64,000 nt of DNA from Acinetobacter pittii ANC 4050 (GTDB lineage Bacteria > Pseudomonadota > Gammaproteobacteria > Pseudomonadales > Moraxellaceae). Within the stretch, counting starts at the first letter, position 1. Each line of letters opens with the position of its first letter. Of this stretch, positions 16,330-28,841 are shown one piece after another. A program made the position numbers and the translations under genes. Where the stretch lies: positions 1,960,197-2,024,196 of the forward strand of contig NZ_KB976987.1 of the NCBI RefSeq assembly GCF_000399685.1, read 5' to 3'. Under the pieces are notes generated by a model. It saw only the letters and a program-made list of their open reading frames with translations, was not told the origin of the DNA and did not search any database.

Positions 16330-19300
16330 CTACTTTTTTGATCGCACAAACGTATCTAAATCACCCTGCTGAATAGATGAATCCTGATTTGTGGTCTTAG
16401 ATAATTTTGCAGTCATTTGATTACTTAAAAAACCTTCGCCCTGCTCTTTAAGCATTCCAATAGACTGACTTGGATTTACCGCCATTTGACCAAGGCTTTT
16501 CATTTGATCAGCAGATAAATTAAGATTAAGTTTTTTTGAAACAGTATTGAGGACGTTATTAGTTACCTGATTTTTAATCTGGCCTACTGTTTGCCCAGCT
16601 AAATTATCTAAAGTATTCCTGCCCAAGTTTTTGAAACTATTTTTATTCGTTGAAAGAAGATTATTTTGCAACTGAGACATTGTATTTTGCCCCATTGCCT
16701 CTAGGGCGTTTTTCATTAATCCTTGAACACTTTTGACTGGTTCAGCCCAAGTGTATTTACGATTAAAATCACTGCTTTGCAGCCATGCACTTGTATTATC
16801 CTTCTCAAAAACCACTTTAGCTGGTCCGGGTGCAATGCCTGTTACTTGTGCGAAGCCATTTCCATCGAGTTTTCCTGTAATTTGCTTACCTAATGAATCA
16901 ATGACCTTATAGCTATTTTGCTTGAAGAAGTTATCCCCACCATAACTCCGCAGTAGCTCTAATGCTCCCTGCATAGGTTTAGCTTTAGGTAACTGAGGAC
17001 TGTTTGCACTCGCACTTGCTCCCGAAGTAAATAAATGCTGCCCAGCCTTCACTTCAAACTTTCCGCCTGTGACAGGGAAAATTCCCGAGCCATTAATCTT
17101 GATTTGAGATCCGCCCGCCGTAATAACAATTTCTTTAGAGGCAGTAATTTCAATTCGATCTTCTGTAGAAATAATCTGAACGCCTTTACGTGCAATTAAG
17201 TCTGCTCCGTCAGCTTGGGCTTGTATCTCAACTTTACCTTTACCCGCATAAAGCCTAGCTCCCTGTTGGGCTGCAAAAAGACTGATCTTATTTTGTGCGT
17301 GTGCGATTATGTTCTTTTGAGTGCTTAAATTAATACTATCTCCGGCACTTTGGCTTAATTGGCCATCTGCACTTAGATGTATATCCTCGTTACTCGCTAT
17401 AGCCATGCTATTTGGTGCACTCAACACCATAATAGCTTGCTTAAATACAGCTGCTTTGTCTTTATCTTGCTGTTCAATTTGCTCTAAAAAAGTTTTTAGG
17501 TTTTCAAGTATTTCCAGTGGATCAGTTTGCTGATTTTTAGCCACCTCACTAAGTGCCTTAGCATTATTTAAGCCGCCTTCTATTTGTTGCTTGGCATCGG
17601 CTGCGTCTAAATGTGCGCCTTGGGCTTGATCCTGTTTATGAGTAGTGATGAGTAAACCACTTCCAGCTCGAACAGAACCCCATTGGTCCGTTCTGAGTTC
17701 AAAACCTTCACCACGACCCTCACTCTCAGCTTTGTCTTTCGGCTGGCTCAAATTACCAAGATTTAACTGACTTGCAGCATGGCTACTTTGGAGTTGCGCA
17801 CTAATTTGCCCAGTTGTATCATCAAGACGTAACTGGTTAAAGCCTTTTCCACCCACCTCTTCTGAACGAATACCACTAAGCTTTTTGGTATCGGGTAATT
17901 GCCCTTTCTGATCAAATTGGGTTGGATAACGTTCAGCCTCATGAATACGGCCTACCACAAATGGGCGATCGACATTACCATCAAAGAAATTAATAACAAC
18001 GATTTCTCCTACACGTGGTAAAAATCTTGCACCATAGCCTTTTCCAGCCCACGGAGTTAAAACATCGACCCAAGCCGAATCGGTGTCATTGTCATTACTT
18101 CCAGCTCCACCATCGTGGCTGTGGTCATCATTTCTGGTAAACAAGAAGCGAACCTTAATACGCCCCCATTGATCAACATAAATTTCTTCTCCTTCTGGTC
18201 CTACCACTCTGGCACGTTGTACAGAAGCTTTTGGTCGATCTTGTAATGGCTGGTATTCTGGTACTATCTTAATTTGACGACGTTGTAAAATCAGCTCATT
18301 ACCTTGACGTTCTTCTGTATTATCCAACTGCCAATCGCTTTTTTGAACCAAAGCTTGAATTTGCTGATTTAAATCTTTGGGTAAATTGTTTTGATTGTAA
18401 TAACTCTTACCAATAATTAAGAACTCTTTGTCTGCTCCACTATGCAGATCAATTTCTGGATGTTCATTAAGTTCAAACCAATATCCGACTTGGGTATCCC
18501 GTACCGTGGTTTGAGCAATAAACTGCTTAGATTGGGCATCATGGTAAGCGCTGAGGTTCTGATTGAACTTTTCTAGTTGTTGGCCACTAGCTGAGGTAGC
18601 CCCATCTTCACCGTTTAAATCCTGCATCCATGCTGGACTAAAATGCCATGCATCTTCTAGACTTAAACTTTGGTTGTCATAGTTGGCACTATGCTGATGT
18701 GTACTTTGTACACTGCCTGCCCCATCGGTTTGTTGTAGTACATCTGACTGCCAACGCTGCACAAAAACAGAAGTCGGCTGCAAACGACGTCCAGCGATCA
18801 GACTGGTCATACTGTCAAATTGTTCAGTTGCATGACTTCGATGGTAACGGATTGTTCTTCTTGTTAGCGCTTGATATTGGCTATTATCATCAATGAGACG
18901 TAGCTTTTGTGCATGAATATGATCTGTATTGCTCTGTACAGTAAGCTCTGCTTCATCAATCAGCCAGTTAATGCCTTCACTACGCCATAATCGTGTTAAA
19001 AAATCATAGTCACTTTCGTTCAACTGCATAACGAAAGGACGAGTATCATATTGTTGTTTTAAACCACTCAAATCTAGTGTAAGGCTAGAAGTAAATAATG
19101 GACTTTTCCCTTGCCATTCTTTAAACAAAATTTCACTAATTTCTTTTACACTCTTGTTCATAAACACACGACTATTTCTGCGTTTATGCCAGAGATAAGT
19201 TGGATCATTTATGGTGAGCTTATATAAAGTTAAAGCACCATCACTTTGCCCCTGCGATGCTCCCGTAATAATACCCGTAGTTCGAAATAATTGTCCTTGA

Positions 19301-19536
19301 TCTGTCACCTGATCAACAGCAATCTGTACACCTATAAATTGTTTGAGCGCAATGTGAGCATTGGTTGATAAACAAATCAGCTCTGCTGTCACGCCCTGAT
19401 TAAGATGATGTTGCCCATCTATACGTTGTAGAAAAACCTGACTATTCAGGGATGCATCTGAAAATTGAAGGTATACCGAACGATGTTTTGAAAGAAAACC
19501 AAAATTCTCTAAAATTTGAAAGATATTATTAAACAT
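16330..19536 (-). CDS. vgrG: type VI secretion spike protein VgrG
   Basis: The ATG at 19536 gives 1068 residues beginning MFNNIFQILENFG; longer starts use TTG at 19569 or ATG at 19566 without a clear ribosome site. The order is a gp27-like region (about 20-400, with YDFLTRLWRSEGINWLID), a gp5 OB-fold (DQWGRIKVRFLF, VDVLTPWAGKGYGARFLPR), a DUF2345 beta-helix (VEIQAQADGADLIARKG, IVITAGGSQIKINGSG) and a C-terminal extension of ~230 residues, probably the effector-loading part. It forms the trimeric puncturing tip of the T6SS. It is an orphan copy: no tss core genes lie nearby. It precedes rhs by 70 bases on the same strand, so the two are likely co-expressed. Confidence 0.93.
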   Translation of the reverse strand: MFNNIFQILENFGFLSKHRSVYLQFSDASLNSQVFLQRIDGQHHLNQGVTAELICLSTNAHIALKQFIGVQIAVDQVTDQGQLFRTTGIITGASQGQSDGALTLYKLTINDPTYLWHKRRNSRVFMNKSVKEISEILFKEWQGKSPLFTSSLTLDLSGLKQQYDTRPFVMQLNESDYDFLTRLWRSEGINWLIDEAELTVQSNTDHIHAQKLRLIDDNSQYQALTRRTIRYHRSHATEQFDSMTSLIAGRRLQPTSVFVQRWQSDVLQQTDGAGSVQSTHQHSANYDNQSLSLEDAWHFSPAWMQDLNGEDGATSASGQQLEKFNQNLSAYHDAQSKQFIAQTTVRDTQVGYWFELNEHPEIDLHSGADKEFLIIGKSYYNQNNLPKDLNQQIQALVQKSDWQLDNTEERQGNELILQRRQIKIVPEYQPLQDRPKASVQRARVVGPEGEEIYVDQWGRIKVRFLFTRNDDHSHDGGAGSNDNDTDSAWVDVLTPWAGKGYGARFLPRVGEIVVINFFDGNVDRPFVVGRIHEAERYPTQFDQKGQLPDTKKLSGIRSEEVGGKGFNQLRLDDTTGQISAQLQSSHAASQLNLGNLSQPKDKAESEGRGEGFELRTDQWGSVRAGSGLLITTHKQDQAQGAHLDAADAKQQIEGGLNNAKALSEVAKNQQTDPLEILENLKTFLEQIEQQDKDKAAVFKQAIMVLSAPNSMAIASNEDIHLSADGQLSQSAGDSINLSTQKNIIAHAQNKISLFAAQQGARLYAGKGKVEIQAQADGADLIARKGVQIISTEDRIEITASKEIVITAGGSQIKINGSGIFPVTGGKFEVKAGQHLFTSGASASANSPQLPKAKPMQGALELLRSYGGDNFFKQNSYKVIDSLGKQITGKLDGNGFAQVTGIAPGPAKVVFEKDNTSAWLQSSDFNRKYTWAEPVKSVQGLMKNALEAMGQNTMSQLQNNLLSTNKNSFKNLGRNTLDNLAGQTVGQIKNQVTNNVLNTVSKKLNLNLSADQMKSLGQMAVNPSQSIGMLKEQGEGFLSNQMTAKLSKTTNQDSSIQQGDLDTFVRSKK

Positions 19537-19839
19537 CACTTTTTTATAAATCTGAGTTATAAACATCAATATTTTATAAAAAATAGACAGATTTGTCTAT
19601 TTTTAAAACTATCCTATTTTAGTCGACAATATAAAACCCTATATAATAAAAATTTAAAATCAAAAGCTTACAAAAAAACATCTCACAATAAATAGAAAAA
19701 TAAATTTTAATTCTCTAAAAAATTGTACTAATTAAAGTAGCTTCTTTAATTATTAATAAAAATCACTAATTATTGATATAGAAAACACTATTGCTATAAT
19801 CAATGTAGTGACAATAACTTACTTCTCTTCTCACTTCAT

Positions 19840-20394
19840 TTACCCCAAAGACATCAGAAAATATTCCAATAACCGCTCTCTTTCATCGGGTTTGTTTGGG
19901 TCTAAAAGCTGAACCATGGCCCCATCAATTACAAACAAAAACATATGCGCCTCTTGTTTTGAGGCATTTGTATAACTCGCTAAAAGCAATTGATAGATTT
20001 CATTAATCAGCCAGTTTCGATATTCAATTATAACCTGATAGGCCTTTGGATACGTTTTCGCTATCTCGAAAATAGCTTTAAATGGCAAATGATAGAGTCC
20101 GTCTAAGTCGGCATGTAAATAGTAAATCTTGCGAAGCTTTTCAAACAGCGTTAAATCTTTTTGAACATAGATAATTGAAAGCACCTCATGTTTAAGCCCA
20201 TCTTTTTGAAAGGTTAGGCTCATTTCAATAAGTCGTTCTTTTGAATGAAAGTAATTATAAAAAGTTGCTTTTGAAGTTTTTGAAGATTCAAGAATGCGGT
20301 CTACTCCGACTTTATGAAAACCGTAGTTATTAAAAAGATATCGGGATGTGTGAAGCACACTTAAAGCACGAAATGGAAGATCTGAATGAGGCAT
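19840..20394 (-). CDS. TetR family transcriptional regulator
   Basis: A 184-residue protein with an N-terminal TetR helix-turn-helix at about residues 10-55 (SRYLFNNYGFHKVGVDRILE, then SSKTSKATFYNYFHSKERLI) and a helical ligand domain. TetR proteins usually repress a neighbouring gene until a small molecule binds. No divergently transcribed partner is obvious; the next gene in either direction is far or on the same strand, so its target is unknown. About 270 bases of AT-rich DNA separate it from vgrG. Confidence 0.85.
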   Translation of the reverse strand: MPHSDLPFRALSVLHTSRYLFNNYGFHKVGVDRILESSKTSKATFYNYFHSKERLIEMSLTFQKDGLKHEVLSIIYVQKDLTLFEKLRKIYYLHADLDGLYHLPFKAIFEIAKTYPKAYQVIIEYRNWLINEIYQLLLASYTNASKQEAHMFLFVIDGAMVQLLDPNKPDERERLLEYFLMSLG

Positions 20395-20593
20395 ATTTTT
20401 ACCGTTTTAAAATAAGTTCTTGTTGTAGGTGAGATACTTTTTTGGGAGAAAAAAGGCATAGCAAAGCCTATAAAGACTGTGCTTGGCACATCTCAAGTTT
20501 TATTGTTGCTAAGTTTTAATCGTGACGATTTAAAGCCTGAAAACCTTTAGGTAATCAAACTGCTTTAACGTTTAAGTTGTGTCGATATAGACT

Positions 20594-20860
20594 TTGGCAA
20601 AGGCTGCCAAGAAATAATGAATGTGCAAAGCCAACTCCTTTTTATTGGGAGTTCTGCCAAGTCATTAAAATTATGGTGGCAGAACGAAAGGGGGTTAGCA
20701 GACTGGCCGAAAAAACCCAGCACACCCGAAGGTGTCCCCCTCCCGTTCCGCCGCAGAGGGGGCACGAGGGTTCGTCACTAAAAGATTGCTCTTTTAATGC
20801 TTTTCGGAACGGTCTGCTAAAACCGACTGGCAATGTGGCCAGCAGGCAAAGAATAGTGCT
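20594..20860. ncRNA. candidate structured RNA element, GC-rich, unassigned family
   Basis: In a 580-base gap without a convincing gene, base composition jumps to GC-rich and several stems appear: TTGGCA/TGCCAA (20594-20610), AACTCC/GGAGTT (20633-20653), GTTCTGCC/GGCAGAAC (20651-20685), a long-range TTAGCAGAC/GTCTGCTAA (20695-20703 with 20812-20820), inside it CCCCCTC/GAGGGGG (20736-20762), and CTGGC/GCCAG (20827-20842). The second and third stems share bases, so they exclude each other. Short frames across it (for example on the minus strand at 20642-20833) look like by-products. A structured RNA or a mobile repeat are both possible; the strand is not known. Confidence 0.45.
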
Positions 20861-20975
20861 CTACCCTTTTACAGTCAAGCACACACAATGACATTTGCTT
20901 TAAAATAGATCATTAAAAAGTAAGGATAAATAATGAATGAGTTATTGTTAAATTGGGGTTTATAAAGGGAAATCA

Positions 20976-21758
20976 TTAGAGTTGAAACCAAGGTTTTTTT
21001 GGCTTAGCTCCAGTATATGCTGGGCTAACTTTAATTGGCTCCTGACCTTTTTCACATTTTTGCACACCCCACTCACTCGGCCGAAAACGCGCATTAGCTC
21101 CATCGGGTTCAGGTTTACCAAATTCTTTTGCAATATCATAATGAATGACTGGAATTTCAAATAACACGACGTCCCCACGAGAACAAGCGATAGTAGGATG
21201 CTTTGTGTCGTAAACCCATTTACCGTAACCATTTTCCTCATTAGGGTCAAAGCGCATAACTGGACCTATTTGCTGATCCCACGCCAATTCCATTCGAGGA
21301 GGCTCCATCGCGGTTACCCACATTCCTGCGACTTTTACAGGATGAGGGAAACGTACAGCCTGTAATCCCCGTAAACTAAAGGGTACTTGTGGCTCACCGT
21401 TGTCAAAAGCATCATAACGACTGATTAAGCTTCCTTTAGGAATCAACAGTTCTCCGTATTGCGCATCTTGAGATAAAATGAAATGACTACGACTTTCTTT
21501 ATAATGCTCTTCAAGTGCAAACTCATACCCTACCGATGCAGTCATATAAAATAGATAACCTGCCCACAGATCACATATCAATGCCAACAGCGTAATGAAT
21601 AATATCTTTCGAGAAAAAAACCTTACAGGATTTTGAGCCTTATTTCGCCAAAAGAGAATTACTTTCACCAACAAGCCTAGTGTTAGAACAACACCAATTA
21701 ATGGAGTAATAAACAATAGAAAAATTGCGAAAAAAGTGAATGGCTGTACTGGTATCAT
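20976..21758 (-). CDS. hypothetical inner-membrane protein
   Basis: A 260-residue protein with two N-terminal membrane helices (about residues 8-32 and 48-72, FITPLIGVVLTLGLLVKVIL and ILFITLLALICDLWAGYLF) followed by a ~180-residue soluble part, probably periplasmic, rich in aromatic residues (QYGELLIPKGSLISRYDAF). I do not recognise the family. It stands alone next to the structured element and downstream of no obvious partner. Confidence 0.65.
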   Translation of the reverse strand: MIPVQPFTFFAIFLLFITPLIGVVLTLGLLVKVILFWRNKAQNPVRFFSRKILFITLLALICDLWAGYLFYMTASVGYEFALEEHYKESRSHFILSQDAQYGELLIPKGSLISRYDAFDNGEPQVPFSLRGLQAVRFPHPVKVAGMWVTAMEPPRMELAWDQQIGPVMRFDPNEENGYGKWVYDTKHPTIACSRGDVVLFEIPVIHYDIAKEFGKPEPDGANARFRPSEWGVQKCEKGQEPIKVSPAYTGAKPKKPWFQL

Positions 21759-21988
21759 AATTTTTAAATCTTTAACTTCATATTTTTCTAAGGTGGACCG
21801 CTAAGAAAATTATATATATGTATATTAAAAAATAGGCATTGCTATTTAGTACTTACATGACAAAACAAGAATAGTTGCTTCCATTTTTACTTATGATTTT
21901 TTAAAAATATACATCTTTTCTGAATTTAATATGATTGGCCTGATATAAAGTATAAAAATTAAACGAATCCCATAACGCTAATCTAAAT

Positions 21989-22022
21989 AAAAAAGCTAAG
22001 CCACAATTACGGTGACTTAGCC
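21989..22022 (-). terminator. Rho-independent terminator of metQ
   Basis: On the minus strand GCTAAG-CAC and GTG-CTTAGC form a stem followed by TTTTT, about 30 bases after the metQ stop. Confidence 0.8.
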
Positions 22023-22053
22023 TTTAAAAATAATTTTTAAATTGAAAAATTAC

Positions 22054-22932
22054 TTATTTAATGTCTGTGAATTCAGAAACAGGTTTGTTCACTTCAACTT
22101 TAGTGCCACCGAATTTTTCACTCACAAACTTTTGAACTTTAGGTAAGTGGTAAAGCTCACCAAGTTTCGTATAGATTGGGTCATTTTTGTTTGCTTCAGC
22201 AACACCCAATAAGTTCACATAAAGCTTAGTAGACTGATCAATAGGCTCACGGAAGATCGCATCTTTCATTACATTTAAGCCGCCTTCAAGCGCCAATGTA
22301 TTACCGAGTACAATCGCATCTACATCGTTTTTAACACGAACTGCCGTAGTCATTTGAATTGGTTTTAATTTCAAATTCTTAGGATTTTCAGCGATGTCGT
22401 TTGTTGTTCCTTTTACAGGGTCAAAATTCGGTTTAAGTTTAATCAGCTTAGCAGACTGTAATAATGTTAAAGCACGCGCTTCGTTGGCAGTATCGTTTGG
22501 AATCGCGATGGTCGCGCCTTGTGGGAATTCTTCAACAGATTTAACTTTATTTGCATAAATACCCATTGGCTCTAAGTAAGTTGTCGCAACAGCCGCAACT
22601 TTAGCAGTATTTGAAGAATTATAAGCTGCCAAATAGTTGAATGATTGGAACGCATTTACGTCTTGTTCGCCACTTGCTACAGATGTGTTAAGCACAACGT
22701 AGTCAGTCAAGTTGGTCACTTCAAGTTTAATGCCAGCTTGAGCAGTTTCAGGAAGCGTTGCAACGTATTTCCATACGTCAGTATCTGAACCTGTTGAAAC
22801 CAATTTAATTGTGCGTACTGATTCAGTTTTGTCTTTAGCTGAAGCTGTATTTTCAGTTTGTGCAGGTTGTTTGTTACATGCAGACAGTGTGAGTACAGAT
22901 GCGCTGAACAGGACACTAAATAATTTTTTCAT
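22054..22932 (-). CDS. metQ: MetQ/NlpA family substrate-binding lipoprotein
   Basis: A 292-residue protein with lipoprotein signal MKKLFSVLFSASVLTLSAC (lipobox LSAC) and the NlpA fold: VAAVATTYLEPMGIYANKVK, then the family's GATIAIPNDTANEARALTLL motif, and IVLGNTLALEGG. It captures methionine (L or D) or a related amino acid for a MetNI ABC importer. No metN or metI gene lies beside it, so it is an orphan binding protein that either serves a distant MetNI or binds something else. A terminator follows; upstream is a 440-base gap. Confidence 0.85.
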   Translation of the reverse strand: MKKLFSVLFSASVLTLSACNKQPAQTENTASAKDKTESVRTIKLVSTGSDTDVWKYVATLPETAQAGIKLEVTNLTDYVVLNTSVASGEQDVNAFQSFNYLAAYNSSNTAKVAAVATTYLEPMGIYANKVKSVEEFPQGATIAIPNDTANEARALTLLQSAKLIKLKPNFDPVKGTTNDIAENPKNLKLKPIQMTTAVRVKNDVDAIVLGNTLALEGGLNVMKDAIFREPIDQSTKLYVNLLGVAEANKNDPIYTKLGELYHLPKVQKFVSEKFGGTKVEVNKPVSEFTDIK

Positions 22933-23337
22933 AGATATATCCTAAACTAGGAAATGCCTACTCTACGAAAGAGTGAGACATTACCAACCATTGGGTCAAA
23001 TGCAATTTTTGGGTGGAAATAATATCCAGATATAGGGCTTAGAAGACTGAATTCAGCATTATTCCTTCCTTGAACTTACTCGCTGAACAATAGAATTATG
23101 TTTTGAATCAGTTTCTAAATATGGCCTCATCATATATCAATAAATGAATATTCTACAAATAACTTGTTCGATTCTGATATATAGACCTGCTATTGCTAAG
23201 ATATTGAAAACATAAAATATATTATATAAAGATAGCAATTTTGATTAAAATATACACTCGATTGATTTATATGAAATTTTCGGCATTTATTAGCAATATT
23301 TAAGCTATATAGCGTTGTAATTTTTATTTTAGGCATA
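22933..23337. other. intergenic region upstream of metQ, no gene seen
   Basis: AT-rich with no supported open frame. A small hairpin (ACTC/GAGT around 22960-22975) lies in the metQ leader. No known methionine riboswitch consensus was recognised. Confidence 0.45.
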
Positions 23338-23367
23338 AAAAAAGCCCCTGTTTTCACAGGGGCTTTT
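23338..23367 (-). terminator. Rho-independent terminator of tRNA-Ser
   Basis: AAAGCCCCTG and CAGGGGCTTT form a 10-bp stem with a 5-base loop, with A/T tracts on both sides, so it can work in both directions. It lies just past the 3' end of the tRNA. Confidence 0.85.
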
Positions 23368-23373
23368 TGAATT

Positions 23374-23463
23374 TGGCGGAAGCGGTGAGATTCGAACTCA
23401 CGGAGGACTCACACCCTCGTCGGTTTTCAAGACCGGTGCATTAAACCACTCTGCCACGCTTCC
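23374..23463 (-). tRNA. tRNA-Ser (anticodon TGA)
   Basis: On the minus strand GGAAGCG...CGCTTCCGCCA gives a full acceptor stem with an encoded CCA. There is a class-II long variable arm (GACGAGGGTGTGAGTCC), TTCGAATC in the T loop and an anticodon loop CTTGAAA with TGA at 23427-23429. It closely matches the E. coli tRNA-Ser(UGA) layout. Confidence 0.97.
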
Positions 23464-23548
23464 ATGTGCGTAAGAATACAAAGCTTATTCATTTTATTCA
23501 AGAAAAAAATCACCGCTTTGTGTTCAAGTGCATATTGTTTCATCAATT

Positions 23549-25615
<2,067 letters not shown>

Positions 25616-25706
25616 CTACTTTAATACTTTTTTGAAATGTTAGGATGACCACACGTATTTTTTTACGTGTTGAAATTGTCAATTATTCGAGCTTGTGACC
25701 CTTCAT

Positions 25707-25805
25707 TTAATTTTTTATGGGCAATTGAAACGTTGAAGCTTTTTCCCATTTAAATAAAGAAAAAAATAGCATCACGACAGCAATCACAGTTCCTACAGGA
25801 AACAT
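25707..25805 (-). CDS. possible 32-residue single-helix membrane peptide
   Basis: In the 430-base gap before argG, the minus strand has an ATG at 25805 and TAA at 25707-25709. It encodes a 32-residue peptide beginning MFPVGTVIAVVMLFFSLFKW, one membrane helix followed by a short charged/polar tail. An AAAAGGA lies upstream but about 12 bases from the ATG, longer than usual. Small membrane proteins of this kind are common and under-annotated; conservation is needed to confirm it. Confidence 0.35.
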   Translation of the reverse strand: MFPVGTVIAVVMLFFSLFKWEKASTFQLPIKN

Positions 25806-25998
25806 ATTTATATTTTTTCCTTTTATAGAATTTCTTCTAAATTGTCATACTAATCGTAAAACTTTATATTTTTCCAATATTAATCTATTTTTCAAATGAA
25901 AAAAAAAGAATTCCTTTCCTAACAGAAAAAAAATCGATTTGAAAAGTGATATAGTACTGAGCGAATAAATTCTCTTGGTCACCGAAGTATTAGGGTGC

Positions 25999-26012
25999 CT
26001 ATTTCGAAATAG
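25999..26012. promoter_or_regulatory. 14-bp perfect palindrome just upstream of argG
   Basis: CTATTTCGAAATAG is an exact inverted repeat ending 12 bases before the argG start and touching its Shine-Dalgarno (AGGACT). It could be an operator or a small leader hairpin; no matching known site (for example an ArgR box) is claimed. Confidence 0.3.
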
Positions 26013-27368
<1,356 letters not shown>

Positions 27369-27386
27369 TTTTCTTACTTAATAAAA

Positions 27387-27413
27387 AGGCCACCGACAAG
27401 GGTGGCTTTTTTA
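27387..27413 (+). terminator. Rho-independent terminator of argG
   Basis: AAAAGGCCACC and GGGTGGCTTTTTT form a strong stem with a short loop and a T run, 20 bases after the argG stop. Its reverse also ends the convergent GGDEF gene. Confidence 0.9.
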
Positions 27414-27429
27414 TTTCAAATATTTGCGC

Positions 27430-28692
27430 TTAAACAAGTTCTGATACTTCCAAGGGTTGATAATAAATCTGGTTGCGTCCAAGTTGCTTAGCTCGATATA
27501 AAGCTTGATCCGCAGCGTGGATTAATTTTTCCTGATTTACTTTAAAACCTTCTGTATAAACAGTAAAACCTAAACTAATCGTGACATGCTTAGAGACTAA
27601 AGATGCTGCATGAGGAATCGCTTGTCGCTCAATCGCTTTATAAATATTTGCAGCGACAGCATAGGCGCCTTGAGCTGGTGTTTTCGGTAACAGCACCACA
27701 AACTCTTCTCCACCATAACGAGCAACAAAATCGACATGCCGAATCGAATTTTTAATTGCAGCGGCAATAGATGAGATGACTTTATCCCCCATTTGGTGGC
27801 CATAAAAATCGTTATAATTTTTAAAAAAATCGATATCAATAAATAAAACAGCCAATGGACGCTTTTCTTGCTTTGCACGATAGTAAAAAAAGTCGAACAT
27901 CTCATCAAAAGTACGTCGATTTGAGATGTTGGTCAGTGCATCCTGCTGGCTTAAATGAAGCAATTCAGATGCCTCAATTCTTAAAATCTGTTCATTAAGT
28001 TCAGCAAGCTGGTTATTTAAAAAAAGGCTTCTTTCTCTAGAGGTGAGCATCGTGCTAATTGAAAAACCTAAAATACAGCTTCCAAACAGCGCTCTTCCCA
28101 AAGCAATATAATCACAATTTGCTTGCAATAAAATCAGTAGAGAAAAAACACAAATTGCTGCGATCAACCCCACATAGAGCATATGTAAAGGCTTTATACC
28201 GCTTAGGATAAAACCTAGCATATATAAAAAAGAAAGTAGCAACATTGACTGGTTTTTAAGGGCGACATTTTCTACGCTAAGCAGCAGCATTGCATTGATA
28301 ATAATGGTCAAAAATACAATGCCACAGGCAGCGATATAAAAATATTCACTGAGGCCTTTAAACTTTGCAAAAACCCAAAATAATAGTAGCGCACAAGCAA
28401 TATTAATTGCACTTAGTAAGCAATAAATGAAGTCCCAAGTAATATTAGGCACCCCGATTACCAAGTAGTCAGTCGGTAAAGCCAGTAAAATAAAAATAAG
28501 GTAGGTTAAAATGCCACTTGCTAAAAATTTTGAGATATTTTGTTTAGTTCGCTCAAGGTTTAGGCACCAGAATTTTTTTTCTAATTGATGTGGCAAAGGC
28601 GTATTGGCATAACGATGGGTATGTAGAGTTACTAAATATTCTATTTCTTCTTTTGCTTTGAGTAATTCATGTACATTTCCCCTATTCGCCAC
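27430..28692 (-). CDS. membrane-bound GGDEF diguanylate cyclase (GTG start)
   Basis: A 420-residue protein. About six to seven N-terminal membrane helices (residues ~45-235) are followed by a GGDEF domain (about 250-415) with an intact active site (VARYGGEEFVVLLP) and the metal-binding FIDIDFFKNYNDFYGHQ. An inhibitory I-site RHVD stands exactly five residues before GGEEF, so product inhibition by c-di-GMP is expected. It should make c-di-GMP from two GTP in response to a membrane signal. No EAL domain is present. The start is a GTG; no in-frame ATG lies near it. Confidence 0.92.
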   Translation of the reverse strand: MANRGNVHELLKAKEEIEYLVTLHTHRYANTPLPHQLEKKFWCLNLERTKQNISKFLASGILTYLIFILLALPTDYLVIGVPNITWDFIYCLLSAINIACALLLFWVFAKFKGLSEYFYIAACGIVFLTIIINAMLLLSVENVALKNQSMLLLSFLYMLGFILSGIKPLHMLYVGLIAAICVFSLLILLQANCDYIALGRALFGSCILGFSISTMLTSRERSLFLNNQLAELNEQILRIEASELLHLSQQDALTNISNRRTFDEMFDFFYYRAKQEKRPLAVLFIDIDFFKNYNDFYGHQMGDKVISSIAAAIKNSIRHVDFVARYGGEEFVVLLPKTPAQGAYAVAANIYKAIERQAIPHAASLVSKHVTISLGFTVYTEGFKVNQEKLIHAADQALYRAKQLGRNQIYYQPLEVSELV

Positions 28693-28841
28693 TACTTGAT
28701 TCCTGCTTCTTACACATTAACAAAATATAACATTATTTTTTAATGCGTCTGGCGCTTTATTTTGCCATTTGTCCGTAATTCTCGTTACCATTTTCACACT
28801 TTATCGATTATCATTTGTTTTATTTCGAAGTTTGAACTGCC

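Noticed and set aside
20577..20891. Open frames of 60-104 codons on both strands across the GC-rich element
   Set aside because: Composition reflects the GC-rich hairpins; no ribosome site, frames overlap on both strands and end within the stems, and the peptides look like no known protein.
22933..23040. Methionine (SAM) riboswitch before metQ
   Set aside because: Only a 4-bp hairpin is visible and no known SAM riboswitch core is present.
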